From NCBI RefSeq assembly GCF_015351105.1, contig NZ_JADKRR010000002.1, positions 248,001-312,000 of the forward strand: DNA of 64,000 nucleotides, written 5' to 3'. The notes beneath the pieces are model-generated. The model had not been told where the DNA came from. It did no database searches and was given only the letters and a program-made list of their open reading frames with translations. The stretch is from Clavibacter sp. VKM Ac-2872 (GTDB taxonomy: Bacteria; Actinomycetota; Actinomycetes; Actinomycetales; Microbacteriaceae). Of this stretch, positions 34,902-42,218 are shown piece by piece. Each line of letters begins with the position of its first letter. Position 1 is the stretch's first letter. The position numbers and the translations under genes are program-made.

Positions 34902-35324
34902 TCAGGCGTCCCGGCGACCCGGCGCGCGGTCGTCGTCGTCGCGGTTCGGGCGGGTGGGACCGCCTGCGGCGCCCGGTCCCTTCGGGGCGTCCGGGCCCGT
35001 GCCGTCGCTGTCGAGGTCGGCGAGCTCCTGCTCGAGGCGGCGGATCCGCTCCTCCTCGGAGCGGGTGCGGCCGAGGCCGGAGAGGAAGTCGGGGTCGTCG
35101 TCCGGGCCGAGGCGGCGGCCGGATGCGCGGGCCAGGTCGGTGCGGTCCTTGCCGATCGCGAGCCACAGGATGCCGCCGATGACGGGCACCAGGACGACCA
35201 CCGCGATCCACACCGGCTTCGGGAGGCCGCGCATGCGGGTCCGCGGCGTCAGGGAGGTGTCCACGATGACGAAGACCGTGAAGAACACGATCACGACGGC
35301 GAGACCGATCAACAGGCGGGGCAT
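34902..35324 (-). CDS. PLDc_N-domain membrane protein, upstream of menD
   Basis: Protein of 140 aa starting MPRLLIGLAVVIVFFTVFVIVDTSL. Two TM helices (2-22 and about 38-58, VWIAVVVLVPVIGGILWLAIG) match the cardiolipin-synthase N-terminal (PLDc_N) domain alone, followed by a charged tail with a predicted coiled coil (SEEERIRRLEQELADL) and a disordered end. ATG 35324 fits a TACCAT box 7 nt upstream, which rules out the start 7 codons earlier. Its place before menD is common in actinobacteria; role unknown. Confidence 0.85.
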   Translation of the reverse strand: MPRLLIGLAVVIVFFTVFVIVDTSLTPRTRMRGLPKPVWIAVVVLVPVIGGILWLAIGKDRTDLARASGRRLGPDDDPDFLSGLGRTRSEEERIRRLEQELADLDSDGTGPDAPKGPGAAGGPTRPNRDDDDRAPGRRDA

Positions 35325-35330
35325 CTCCCG

Positions 35331-35336
35331 ATGGTA
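35331..35336 (-). promoter_or_regulatory. Leaderless -10 box for the PLDc_N protein/menD unit
   Basis: TACCAT on the minus strand ends 7 nt before ATG 35324. Confidence 0.65.
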
Positions 35337-35451
35337 GCTCCGCAACCGGGGAGGACGCCGGGCGTCCAGCGAGTGGGAAGGGGGCGCGGGCCGGACCCCG
35401 GCTGGGCGACGACGGCCTGTGCAGGCGACCGGCCCGTCCAGGCGATCGACC

Positions 35452-35457
35452 TATGCT
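35452..35457 (+). promoter_or_regulatory. Leaderless -10 box for the DUF4229 gene
   Basis: TATGCT ends 7 nt before GTG 35464. The same hexamer drives the aminotransferase at 9168. Confidence 0.65.
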
Positions 35458-35463
35458 GACCCG

Positions 35464-35838
35464 GTGAGTTCCCGTCGCTACTGGCTCGTCTACACCGTCG
35501 TCCGCATCCTCCTGTTCGCCGTCCCGTTCGGGCTGGTGGTCGCCGTGAGCCCGGACTTCTGGCCGCTGGCCGCGGTCATCGGCGCGGTCGTGTCGTTCTG
35601 CGGGTCCTACATCTTCCTGCGCAGCCAGCGCGAGGCCATGGCGGCGGATCTCGCGGCGATCGCGGCCGGCCGCAAGGCGCCCGTCGAGGACGACGACACC
35701 GAGGACGCGGCGATCGACGCGGCCGAGCGCCGGGCCCGCGCGGCGGGTGCCGCTGACGTCGCGGCCGCGCCAGGTGCGGGATCCTCAGAAACGGCCGCCG
35801 CGACCCCGCGCGCCGATGGCGAGGCCGAGCGCAGCTGA
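35464..35838 (+). CDS. DUF4229 membrane protein
   Basis: Protein of 124 aa from GTG 35464. It begins VSSRRYWLVYTVVRILLFAVPFG and has a second TM segment (WPLAAVIGAVVSFCGSYIFL), then a charged, Ala-rich tail. This is the typical DUF4229 layout, an actinobacterial family of unknown role commonly found next to men genes. The start is fixed by the leaderless box rather than the upstream in-frame start. Confidence 0.85.
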   Translation: MSSRRYWLVYTVVRILLFAVPFGLVVAVSPDFWPLAAVIGAVVSFCGSYIFLRSQREAMAADLAAIAAGRKAPVEDDDTEDAAIDAAERRARAAGAADVAAAPGAGSSETAAATPRADGEAERS

Positions 35839-35933
35839 GGCCGGAGCCGAGATCCCGTCGGGGCTGCAGCCTCAGCGCCCTGCCGGATACGCTCGAGCCG
35901 CACCAGCACGGACGTCGACGAGGGGATGCACGC

Positions 35934-36215
35934 GTGAGCGCCGGACCTCTCGACCTCGCCTTCTCGGCGACCATCGGCGTCACCGTCAAGGGCGACCTGT
36001 GGCCGTGCGTCGAGGTCCCCGGCTCCGTGGAGCTCCTCGGGACGGGCAAGGCGGTCAAGGTGACGGCGACCATCGACGGCGAACCGCTGACGGCCGGCCT
36101 CCTGCCCACCGGCACCGGCGGCCACATGCTCTCGATCAGCGCGAAGCTCCGGAAGAAGCTGGGCAAGGACCTGGGCGACCAGGTCGCCGTCCGGATCACC
36201 GAGCGCCTGACCTGA
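35934..36215 (+). CDS. DUF1905 domain protein
   Basis: Protein of 93 aa from GTG 35934, with GAGGGG about 9 nt upstream. A small beta-rich domain: DLAFSATIGVTVKGDLWPCVEVPGS, VKVTATIDGEPLTAGLLPTGTGGHMLSISAKLRKKLGKDLGDQVAVRI. DUF1905 domains occur alone or with a YdeI-type partner; function unknown. A TACGCT -10-like element lies at 35888-35893. Confidence 0.85.
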   Translation: MSAGPLDLAFSATIGVTVKGDLWPCVEVPGSVELLGTGKAVKVTATIDGEPLTAGLLPTGTGGHMLSISAKLRKKLGKDLGDQVAVRITERLT

Positions 36216-36244
36216 CCGCCCCGCGCGCAGCTGCGTCGCGCGCG

Positions 36245-36622
36245 TCAGCCCGGGTCCGCGGATCCGTCGCGCTCGATCGGCACGTAGGCGACCCACCTGC
36301 CGCCCGACGTCGGGGCCGTGTCGCGCACCGCGGGCGGGGTCGTGCGCGTCGACGGCGTGAGGCGCCCGCCGTCGAGCACGAGGTACCGCTCCCCCGGTCG
36401 TGCCCCTGCTACCGCCCGGGAGACGTGCGCAGCGAGCGCGGCGGCCGCCCGCTCGGGATCCGCCGCCGACCGCTCCGCCCACCACGCGCGGAGCGCCGCG
36501 TCGACCACGAGCACAGCCCGTCGATGCACGCCCGCCCGCTCGCGGATCGCGAGGAGCCGCGGGTCGTCGGTCGGCCACGTCTGGTGGTCGACCTCGAGCG
36601 CGCGGACGAGGGCGGGTTCCAT
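36245..36622 (-). CDS. Hypothetical protein downstream of menA
   Basis: Protein of 125 aa starting MEPALVRALEVDHQTWPTDDPRLLAIRERAG. A mostly helical, Ala/Arg-rich first part (VVDAALRAWWAERSAADPERAAAALAAHV) is followed by a basic C-terminus with VAYVPIERDG. ATG 36622 lies 5 nt past the menA stop, so it is probably translated with menA. I recognise no family. The reading frame fits the codon pattern of the neighbours (G/C at third positions), which is the main support. Confidence 0.65.
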   Translation of the reverse strand: MEPALVRALEVDHQTWPTDDPRLLAIRERAGVHRRAVLVVDAALRAWWAERSAADPERAAAALAAHVSRAVAGARPGERYLVLDGGRLTPSTRTTPPAVRDTAPTSGGRWVAYVPIERDGSADPG

Positions 36623-36627
36623 CGCGC

Positions 36628-37611
36628 TCAGAACGCGAACGCCGCCCCGAGGCCGAGGCCGAACGTCAGCGCGGCCATGCTCGTGAGCTGGAGGGACAGG
36701 ATCAGCTCCTTGGGGGTGCGGCCCGTGCACGCGATGATCGCGGCCGGCAGCGCCAGCACGAGCGTGAACAGCACCAGCAGCGCCTTCGGGTAGAAGAGGA
36801 AGAAGAAGACCACGACGCCGTAGGCGATGGCGATCTCGATGCAGTAGACGATCCGCGAGCCGCGCGGGCCGAGCCGCACCGCGAGGGTGCGCTTGCCGAC
36901 CTTGCCGTCCTGCTCGATGTCGCGGATGTTGTTGACCATGAGCACCGCGCACGCGAAGCCGCCCGCCGCGACGCCGCCCAGCCAGCCCTCGCCCGTGATC
37001 ATGCCGATGAGGACGAACTGGGTGCCGGCCGTCGCGACCAGGCCGAAGAAGAGGAAGACGACGACGTCGCCGAGGCCGGCGTAGCCGTAGGGGCGCTTGC
37101 CGCCGGTGTAGAAGTAGGCCGCGACGATGGCGACGGCGCCGACCGCGAGGAGCCACCAGTGTCCGGTGATGACCACGATCGCGAGGCCCGCGACCGCGGC
37201 CAGGCCGAGGAAGGTGAGCGCCACGGTGAGCACGGTGCGGGGCTTCGCGGCGCCGGATCCGGTGAGGCGGGCGGGGCCGACGCGCACGTCGTCGGTGCCG
37301 CGGACGCCGTCGGAGTAGTCGTTGGCGTAGTTCACGCCGATCTGCAGCAGGACGGCGACCGCGAGGCAGAGGAGCGCGAGGCCGAGGGAGACGCCTTCGT
37401 CGGGGCCGAGCGCGCGGGCCGCTCCCGCGCCGATCGCGACGGGGGCGACGGCGAGCGGGAGGGTGCGGATGCGCGCGCCGGAGATCCAGTCGCGCGCGGT
37501 GGCCTTCCGCACCTTGGCCGGGTTGCCGGAGCGGGCCTTCGCGGGGGATCCCGGGCGGGTGCGGGCTGCGGAGGACGGGGCCTTCCGGGTGCTCTTCTTC
37601 TTCTGTGCCAC
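36628..37611 (-). CDS. menA: 1,4-dihydroxy-2-naphthoate polyprenyltransferase
   Basis: Protein of 327 aa. A basic Lys/Ala-rich tail (1-40) precedes the UbiA-type membrane enzyme. The allylic diphosphate site NYANDYSDGVRGTDD is at about 94-108, and the second Asp site lies around NNIRDIEQDGKVGKRTLAVRLG. About eight TM helices. It attaches the polyprenyl tail to DHNA. GTG 37611 with TAGGAT ending 9 nt upstream (near-leaderless). Followed by a small unknown gene. Confidence 0.96.
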   Translation of the reverse strand: MAQKKKSTRKAPSSAARTRPGSPAKARSGNPAKVRKATARDWISGARIRTLPLAVAPVAIGAGAARALGPDEGVSLGLALLCLAVAVLLQIGVNYANDYSDGVRGTDDVRVGPARLTGSGAAKPRTVLTVALTFLGLAAVAGLAIVVITGHWWLLAVGAVAIVAAYFYTGGKRPYGYAGLGDVVVFLFFGLVATAGTQFVLIGMITGEGWLGGVAAGGFACAVLMVNNIRDIEQDGKVGKRTLAVRLGPRGSRIVYCIEIAIAYGVVVFFFLFYPKALLVLFTLVLALPAAIIACTGRTPKELILSLQLTSMAALTFGLGLGAAFAF

Positions 37612-37665
37612 GAGGGGCGATCCTACGCGGGGACTGTCCGCGCGACCCGCCGAGCGAACGCGGAG

Positions 37666-38418
37666 CTAGCGGCTGCCGCCCACGGGCGACGGCGCCCAGC
37701 CGTCCGCCGGGCAGTTCCAGCGCATGATCGCGTGGCGGCCGTGCTCGAAGCCGAGCTCGCTGAGCGTGGAGGTCGAGAGCGTGAGGATCCCGCCGGCCTC
37801 CGCGGGCAGGCCGACCCACGCGACGGCGAGCGCGCGGATCACGTGGGCGTGCGCGACGAGGAGCACGTCCTGGCCGGACTCGAGAACGGGCAGCACGCGC
37901 TCGAGCACCTGGAGCACGCGGGCGCGGACCTGCCCGGACGTCTCGCCCGGGGTGTCGCCCGCGGGGACGCCGTCGGTCCAGAGGTCCCAGTGGCCGCGCT
38001 CGGACTGGATGTCGGCGGTGGTGCGGCCCTCGTACGCGCCGTAGTCGAACTCGACGAGCCGGTCGTCGACCTCCGCCTGGTCGCCATAGCCGATGAGCTC
38101 GGCCGTGCGCTGCGCGCGCGAGCGGGGGCTGGCGAGCACGAGACCGAACTCCGTGCCGGCGAGCACGCCGCCGACCGCGCGGGCCTGCTCCTCGCCGGTC
38201 TCCGTGAGGGGGATGTCGGTCGTGCCGGTGTGGCGCCCGTTGACGCTCCACTCGGTCTGCCCGTGGCGCACCATGACGATGCGGCCGCGGACCTTCTCCT
38301 GCCACTCCGGGGTGCCGGGGATCTCGGCGCGGGCGATGGCCGCGTCCACCTCCGCGTACATCGGCGCCACGTCGTCGCGGGCGAGGCGCTTGGCGGTGGC
38401 GGGGTTCATGCCGGTCAT
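37666..38418 (-). CDS. Histidine phosphatase superfamily protein
   Basis: Protein of 250 aa. The phosphoglycerate-mutase-like core starts at IVMVRHGQTEWSVNGRHTGTTDIPLTETG (catalytic His in RHG), with LASPRSRAQRTAELIG and the second His in LLVAHAHVIRAL. An N-terminal extension of about 45 aa is of unknown use. It dephosphorylates small molecules or proteins; a role as broad phosphatase or 2,3-diphosphoglycerate-independent enzyme cannot be told. ATG 38418 has GGAGGAGA upstream. A second in-frame ATG 9 nt further in is possible. Confidence 0.88.
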   Translation of the reverse strand: MTGMNPATAKRLARDDVAPMYAEVDAAIARAEIPGTPEWQEKVRGRIVMVRHGQTEWSVNGRHTGTTDIPLTETGEEQARAVGGVLAGTEFGLVLASPRSRAQRTAELIGYGDQAEVDDRLVEFDYGAYEGRTTADIQSERGHWDLWTDGVPAGDTPGETSGQVRARVLQVLERVLPVLESGQDVLLVAHAHVIRALAVAWVGLPAEAGGILTLSTSTLSELGFEHGRHAIMRWNCPADGWAPSPVGGSR

Positions 38419-38516
38419 CGTGGGGGTCTCCTCCGTCGCCCGGGAGGGGTGGCGGGCGACATCCGACTCTACGCCCGGGCGGATCCACGACCGCAGGGCG
38501 GCCGGATCCGCGCGGC

Positions 38517-39425
38517 TCAGTGCACGTGCTCCAGCAGGTCGAGCCCGACCACGCCCAGGGCGTGCCGCACGGCGAGCCGGGCGCGGAGGTCGGCGTCGTC
38601 GAAGTGCACCATGACCGCGTAGGCGACCGCGCCGCGCGGCCCGCGGAGCACGCCGGCCTCGGCCCGCACGCCCGCGTCGACACCCGTGCAGTCCACGAGC
38701 GCCATGCCGTGCTCGCCGCCGCGGCCCGCGGACGCGTCGAGCCCGAAGGACGCCGCGACCATCGAGCGGTCGGTGTTGAGCGCGAGCCAGCCGACGACGC
38801 GCGTGCTCGTCTCCTCGTCGACCACCTCGCCGTGCACGAGCGACGCGAAGAGCGACGCGAGCTCGCGGGCGGATCCGACGGACAGCTGCGGGGCGTCGTC
38901 GGGCCCGCGGGTGCCGCGCGCCACGTCGAGGAGCGCCGTGCGGCGGAGGCCGAGCGACTCGGCGCGCGTGCGCACGGCGTCCAGGCCGACGAGCCCGAGG
39001 AGCGCGTTGGTGGCGGCCGCGTCGCCCGTCGCGCCGACGAGCGAGGCGAGATCCGTGACGGGCAGCGACGGCACCACGAGGTGGCGCCAGAGGCCCGCGG
39101 TGCCGCCCTCGTCGTCCGGTCGGCGATCCACGAGGTGCAGCGGCGAGAGGTCGCCCTCGGTCATGCGCGCGGACAGCTCGACGAGGAGGAGCACGCGGCC
39201 GAGGCCGGCGGCGGGCAGGGCCACGTGGTCGTCGACCGCGAGCACGACGTCGCCCGAGTCGAGGTCGGTGGCGCGGGCCGCGACCCGCATGCCGTCGAGG
39301 GCGAGGCCGCCGAGCGCGCGGAACGCGGAGCGGAAGCCGTCGGTGGGCTCCTGCCCCGCGTGGCGCGCGGGACCGCCCCCAGCGTGCCGGGAGCGGCGTC
39401 GCGGATCCTCGCCGGTCGCGCTCAT
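38517..39425 (-). CDS. Class A beta-lactamase-like protein lacking the active-site Ser and Lys
   Basis: Protein of 302 aa with no signal peptide. The fold pattern of class A beta-lactamase/serine hydrolases can be followed, but where PxASxxK is expected the sequence reads PAAGLGRV (71-78): Ser to Gly74 and Lys to Arg77. The SDN-type site (GATGDAAATNALLGLVGL) and KTG-type site (GVRAEAGVLRGPRG) are also altered. It is therefore probably a pseudoenzyme with a binding or regulatory role. It lies 22 nt after the M13 peptidase gene and is likely co-transcribed. Confidence 0.7.
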   Translation of the reverse strand: MSATGEDPRRRSRHAGGGPARHAGQEPTDGFRSAFRALGGLALDGMRVAARATDLDSGDVVLAVDDHVALPAAGLGRVLLLVELSARMTEGDLSPLHLVDRRPDDEGGTAGLWRHLVVPSLPVTDLASLVGATGDAAATNALLGLVGLDAVRTRAESLGLRRTALLDVARGTRGPDDAPQLSVGSARELASLFASLVHGEVVDEETSTRVVGWLALNTDRSMVAASFGLDASAGRGGEHGMALVDCTGVDAGVRAEAGVLRGPRGAVAYAVMVHFDDADLRARLAVRHALGVVGLDLLEHVH

Positions 39426-39447
39426 CGCACGCTCATCGCCGGGCGCG

Positions 39448-41430
39448 TCACCAGATGGTGACGCGGGCCTCCTCGTCGAGCCAGAGGCCGTCGCCGGGCT
39501 GCACGTCGAACGTGTCGTAGAACGCGTCGATGTTGCGGACGATCTGGTTGCAGCGGAACTCGTTCGGCGCGTGCGGGTCGATGGCGAGCAGCCGCATCAC
39601 CTCGGCATCGCGGCCCTTCTGCTGCCAGGCCTGCGCCCAGGAGAGGAAGAAGCGCTCGGCGCCCGTCAGGCCGTCGATGACGGGCGGCTCGGCGCCCTCG
39701 AGCGAGAGGAGGTACGCCTTCCACGCGATGGAGAGGCCGCCGAGGTCGCCGATGTTCTCGCCGATCGTGAGCGCGCCGTTCACGTGCGGCGCGTCCTCGC
39801 CCGTGAGCTGCGCGGGCACGAGCGCGTCGTACTGCTGGATCAGCGACGCCGTGCGCTCCTCGAACGCCGCGCGGTCGGCGGGCGTCCACCAGTCGGTGAG
39901 GCGGCCGTCGCCGTCGTAGCGCGAGCCCTGGTCGTCGAAGCCGTGGCCGATCTCGTGGCCGATGACCGCGCCGATCGCGCCGTAGTTCGCCGCCGGGTCC
40001 CGCGCCTCGTCGAAGAACGGGAACTGGAGGATCGCGGCCGGGAACACGATCTCGTTGAAGCCCGGGTTGTAGTAGGCGTTGATGGTCTGCGGCGTCATGA
40101 ACCACTCGTCGCGATCCAGCGGGGCGCCGATCTTCGCGAGCTCGCGCCGGGTCTCGAACCGGGAGGTCGCGCGGACGTTGCCCACGAGGTCGGTCGGGTC
40201 GATCTCGAGCGCCGAGTAGTCGCGCCACGTGTCGGGGAAGCCGATCTTCGGCGTGAACTTCTCGAGCTTCTCCAGCGCCCTCCCACGGGTCTCCGCGGTC
40301 ATCCAGTCGAGGCCCGAGATGGATTGCCGGTACGCCTCGACGAGGTGGCCGACGAGCACGTCCATCTCGGCCTTCGCGGTGGGCGAGAAGTGCCGCTCGA
40401 CGTAGATCCGGCCGATGGCCTCGCCCATGGATCCCTCCACCAGCGAGACGCCGCGCTTCCACCGCACGCGCTGCTCGGGTGCGCCCGTGAGCGTGCGGCC
40501 GTAGAAGTCGAAGGACGCCTCCGAGAAGGCCTTCGGCAGCAGCGCCGCGTTCGAGCGGATGACCTGCCAGGTGAGCCAGTCGCGGAGCGCGGGGATCTCG
40601 GCGTCGGTCAGCAGCGCGCCGAGGCCCTCGGCGAAGCTCGGCTCGCGCAGCACGACCTCGTCGAGCGCGGCGGCGGGCGCGTCGAGGGCGTCGCGCCAGA
40701 CGTCGAGGTCGGCGTCGGCCGCCTTCGACACGAGGTCGCGGAGCCCGGCCCACGTGATGAGGTTGTAGGTGGCCTGGCTGTCCCGGGTGCGGACGTTGTC
40801 CCAGTGGGCCGCGGCGATGCGGGTCTCGAGGTCGAGGATCCGGTCGGCGCGGGCGGACGCGTCGTCGAGGCCGGCGAGGTCGAGCATGCGCTCGACGAAG
40901 GCGCGGTACGCCGTGCGGATGTCCGCGTGGCCGTCCTCGCGGTAGTAGCTCTCGTCGGGGAGGCCGATGCCGCCCTGCTCGATCTGCACGACGTAGCGCT
41001 CGGGGTCGCCCGGGTCGTTGTCGACGAAGAGGCCGAGCAGGCCGCTCACGTTGGTCTGCTCGAGCGTGCCGAGGGCGCGCAGGAAGGACGGCACGTCGGT
41101 GACGGCGGCGGCCTGGTCGAGCTGGTCGCGGATCGGCTGGACGCCGAGGCGCTCGACGCGCTCCTCGTCCATGAAGCTCGTGAAGAGGTCGCCGAAGCAG
41201 CGCTCCTCGGTGCCGGGCTCGGCGTCGACGGCCTCCTCGATGATCACCCGCACGGCCTCCTCCGCCGCCTCGGCGAGCTGGTGGAACGAGCCCCAGCGGG
41301 CCTTGTCGTCGGGGATCTCGGTGCGGTCGAGCCAGCGCCCGTTCACGTGGAGGTAGAGGTCGTCCTGCGGGCGCACCCCCGCGTCCAGCTCGTCGGTGCG
41401 GATCCCGGTCGGAGGTGTCTCGGCGCTCAT
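39448..41430 (-). CDS. M13 family metallopeptidase (neprilysin-like)
   Basis: Protein of 660 aa from ATG 41430. Zinc site HEIGHGFDDQGSRYDGDGRL (HExxH) with the downstream ENIGDLGG third ligand (ExxxD) and conserved NAYYNPGFNEIVFPAAIL. No signal peptide, so it may be cytosolic or leave by another route. M13 enzymes cut short peptides. The start is fixed by a TAGGCT box, so an upstream 25-codon extension is rejected. Followed closely by the beta-lactamase-like gene. Confidence 0.95.
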   Translation of the reverse strand: MSAETPPTGIRTDELDAGVRPQDDLYLHVNGRWLDRTEIPDDKARWGSFHQLAEAAEEAVRVIIEEAVDAEPGTEERCFGDLFTSFMDEERVERLGVQPIRDQLDQAAAVTDVPSFLRALGTLEQTNVSGLLGLFVDNDPGDPERYVVQIEQGGIGLPDESYYREDGHADIRTAYRAFVERMLDLAGLDDASARADRILDLETRIAAAHWDNVRTRDSQATYNLITWAGLRDLVSKAADADLDVWRDALDAPAAALDEVVLREPSFAEGLGALLTDAEIPALRDWLTWQVIRSNAALLPKAFSEASFDFYGRTLTGAPEQRVRWKRGVSLVEGSMGEAIGRIYVERHFSPTAKAEMDVLVGHLVEAYRQSISGLDWMTAETRGRALEKLEKFTPKIGFPDTWRDYSALEIDPTDLVGNVRATSRFETRRELAKIGAPLDRDEWFMTPQTINAYYNPGFNEIVFPAAILQFPFFDEARDPAANYGAIGAVIGHEIGHGFDDQGSRYDGDGRLTDWWTPADRAAFEERTASLIQQYDALVPAQLTGEDAPHVNGALTIGENIGDLGGLSIAWKAYLLSLEGAEPPVIDGLTGAERFFLSWAQAWQQKGRDAEVMRLLAIDPHAPNEFRCNQIVRNIDAFYDTFDVQPGDGLWLDEEARVTIW

Positions 41431-41437
41431 GGGCCCG

Positions 41438-41443
41438 AGCCTA
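41438..41443 (-). promoter_or_regulatory. Leaderless -10 box for the M13 gene
   Basis: TAGGCT on the minus strand ends 8 nt before ATG 41430. Confidence 0.65.
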
Positions 41444-41497
41444 GGCGTCCTCCCCGTCGGCCCGCCGGGAGCCGCGCGGCCGGCCATGTAAAGCGTG

Positions 41498-41520
41498 CTT
41501 GACACGACCCGAGTGTCAAG
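41498..41520. promoter_or_regulatory. Operator overlapping the HTH gene promoter
   Basis: Perfect inverted repeat CTTGACAC, 7-nt spacer, GTGTCAAG. It covers the -35 and most of the spacer of the promoter at 41499-41527, so a bound protein would block RNA polymerase. Confidence 0.75.
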
Positions 41521-41527
41521 CTAGCTT
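41499..41527 (+). promoter_or_regulatory. Consensus promoter for the small HTH gene
   Basis: TTGACA (-35), 17-nt spacer, TAGCTT (-10). The -10 ends 8 nt before ATG 41535, so the transcript is leaderless. One of the best promoter matches in the window. Confidence 0.8.
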
Positions 41528-41534
41528 GTCATCC

Positions 41535-41732
41535 ATGCGCAGCGAGGTGAGGGGGCTCCGGACCGCGGCCGGGCTCTCCCAGCAGGGCCTCGCCGATGCG
41601 CTCGGCGTCTCCCGCCAGACGATCAACGCGATCGAGACCGGTCGCTACGATCCGTCGCTCGCCCTCGCCGTGAAGACGGCGCGCTTCTTCCACCGATCCG
41701 TCGAGGAGGTCTTCCATGTCGAAGACGACTGA
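41535..41732 (+). CDS. Small XRE/Cro-like HTH regulator
   Basis: Protein of 65 aa, almost entirely one HTH: MRSEVRGLRTAAGLSQQGLADALGVSRQTINAIETGRYDPSLALAVKTARFFHRSVEEVF. This is the YozG-like group, which regulates small membrane protein partners. ATG 41535 follows a leaderless promoter embedded in a perfect 8-bp inverted repeat, so it very likely represses itself. It overlaps the next gene (41716) by 17 nt. Confidence 0.9.
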   Translation: MRSEVRGLRTAAGLSQQGLADALGVSRQTINAIETGRYDPSLALAVKTARFFHRSVEEVFHVEDD

Positions 41733-42117
41733 ACGCCGCGGGATCTCCCGCGTGAACGCGCTGCTCGTGGGGGTGCTCGCCGTCGGCGCCCTCGTCGCCC
41801 TGATCGCGGGCAACCCGTACAACGCGATCACGCTCGCGGTGATGGCGGCCATCCTGCTGGGTGGCGCGCTCCACGCGGCCCGGCCCTCGTCGTCCGACGT
41901 CACCCGCATCAACGGGCTCGAGTACCGGGACGAGCGCGACGGGCTCCTCGCGCAGAAGGGCTTCGCCGCCGTGGGGGTCGCGGCGCTCGTGATGACCGTG
42001 GGCACGTTCTTCGTCACCACGCTGATGGGCCAGGTGCAGTGGTACGTCCTCCCGCAGATGCTCGTGCTCGCTGGAGTCTGGGCCGTCGCGAACTGGCTGG
42101 CGGTCCAGCGGAGCTGA
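41716..42117 (+). CDS. Four-helix membrane protein cotranscribed with the HTH regulator
   Basis: Protein of 133 aa starting MSKTTERRGISRVNALLVG. TM helices at about 14-32, 35-55, 84-105 and 110-130, with a central polar loop LEYRDERDGLLAQKGF. ATG 41716 is inside the HTH coding end, with GAGGAGGTC upstream. This pairing (tiny HTH plus DUF2178-like membrane protein) is a recurrent Gram-positive module whose role is unclear. Family assignment is tentative. Confidence 0.8.
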   Translation: MSKTTERRGISRVNALLVGVLAVGALVALIAGNPYNAITLAVMAAILLGGALHAARPSSSDVTRINGLEYRDERDGLLAQKGFAAVGVAALVMTVGTFFVTTLMGQVQWYVLPQMLVLAGVWAVANWLAVQRS

Positions 42118-42218
42118 CGCGCGCACCGGATCCGCCCCCGAAACGCCACCGCAACACGGCGTCGGTACGCTCGCCGATCGGGGCGTCTCCCCACACACCC
42201 GCGCGAGAGCAGGCGATC

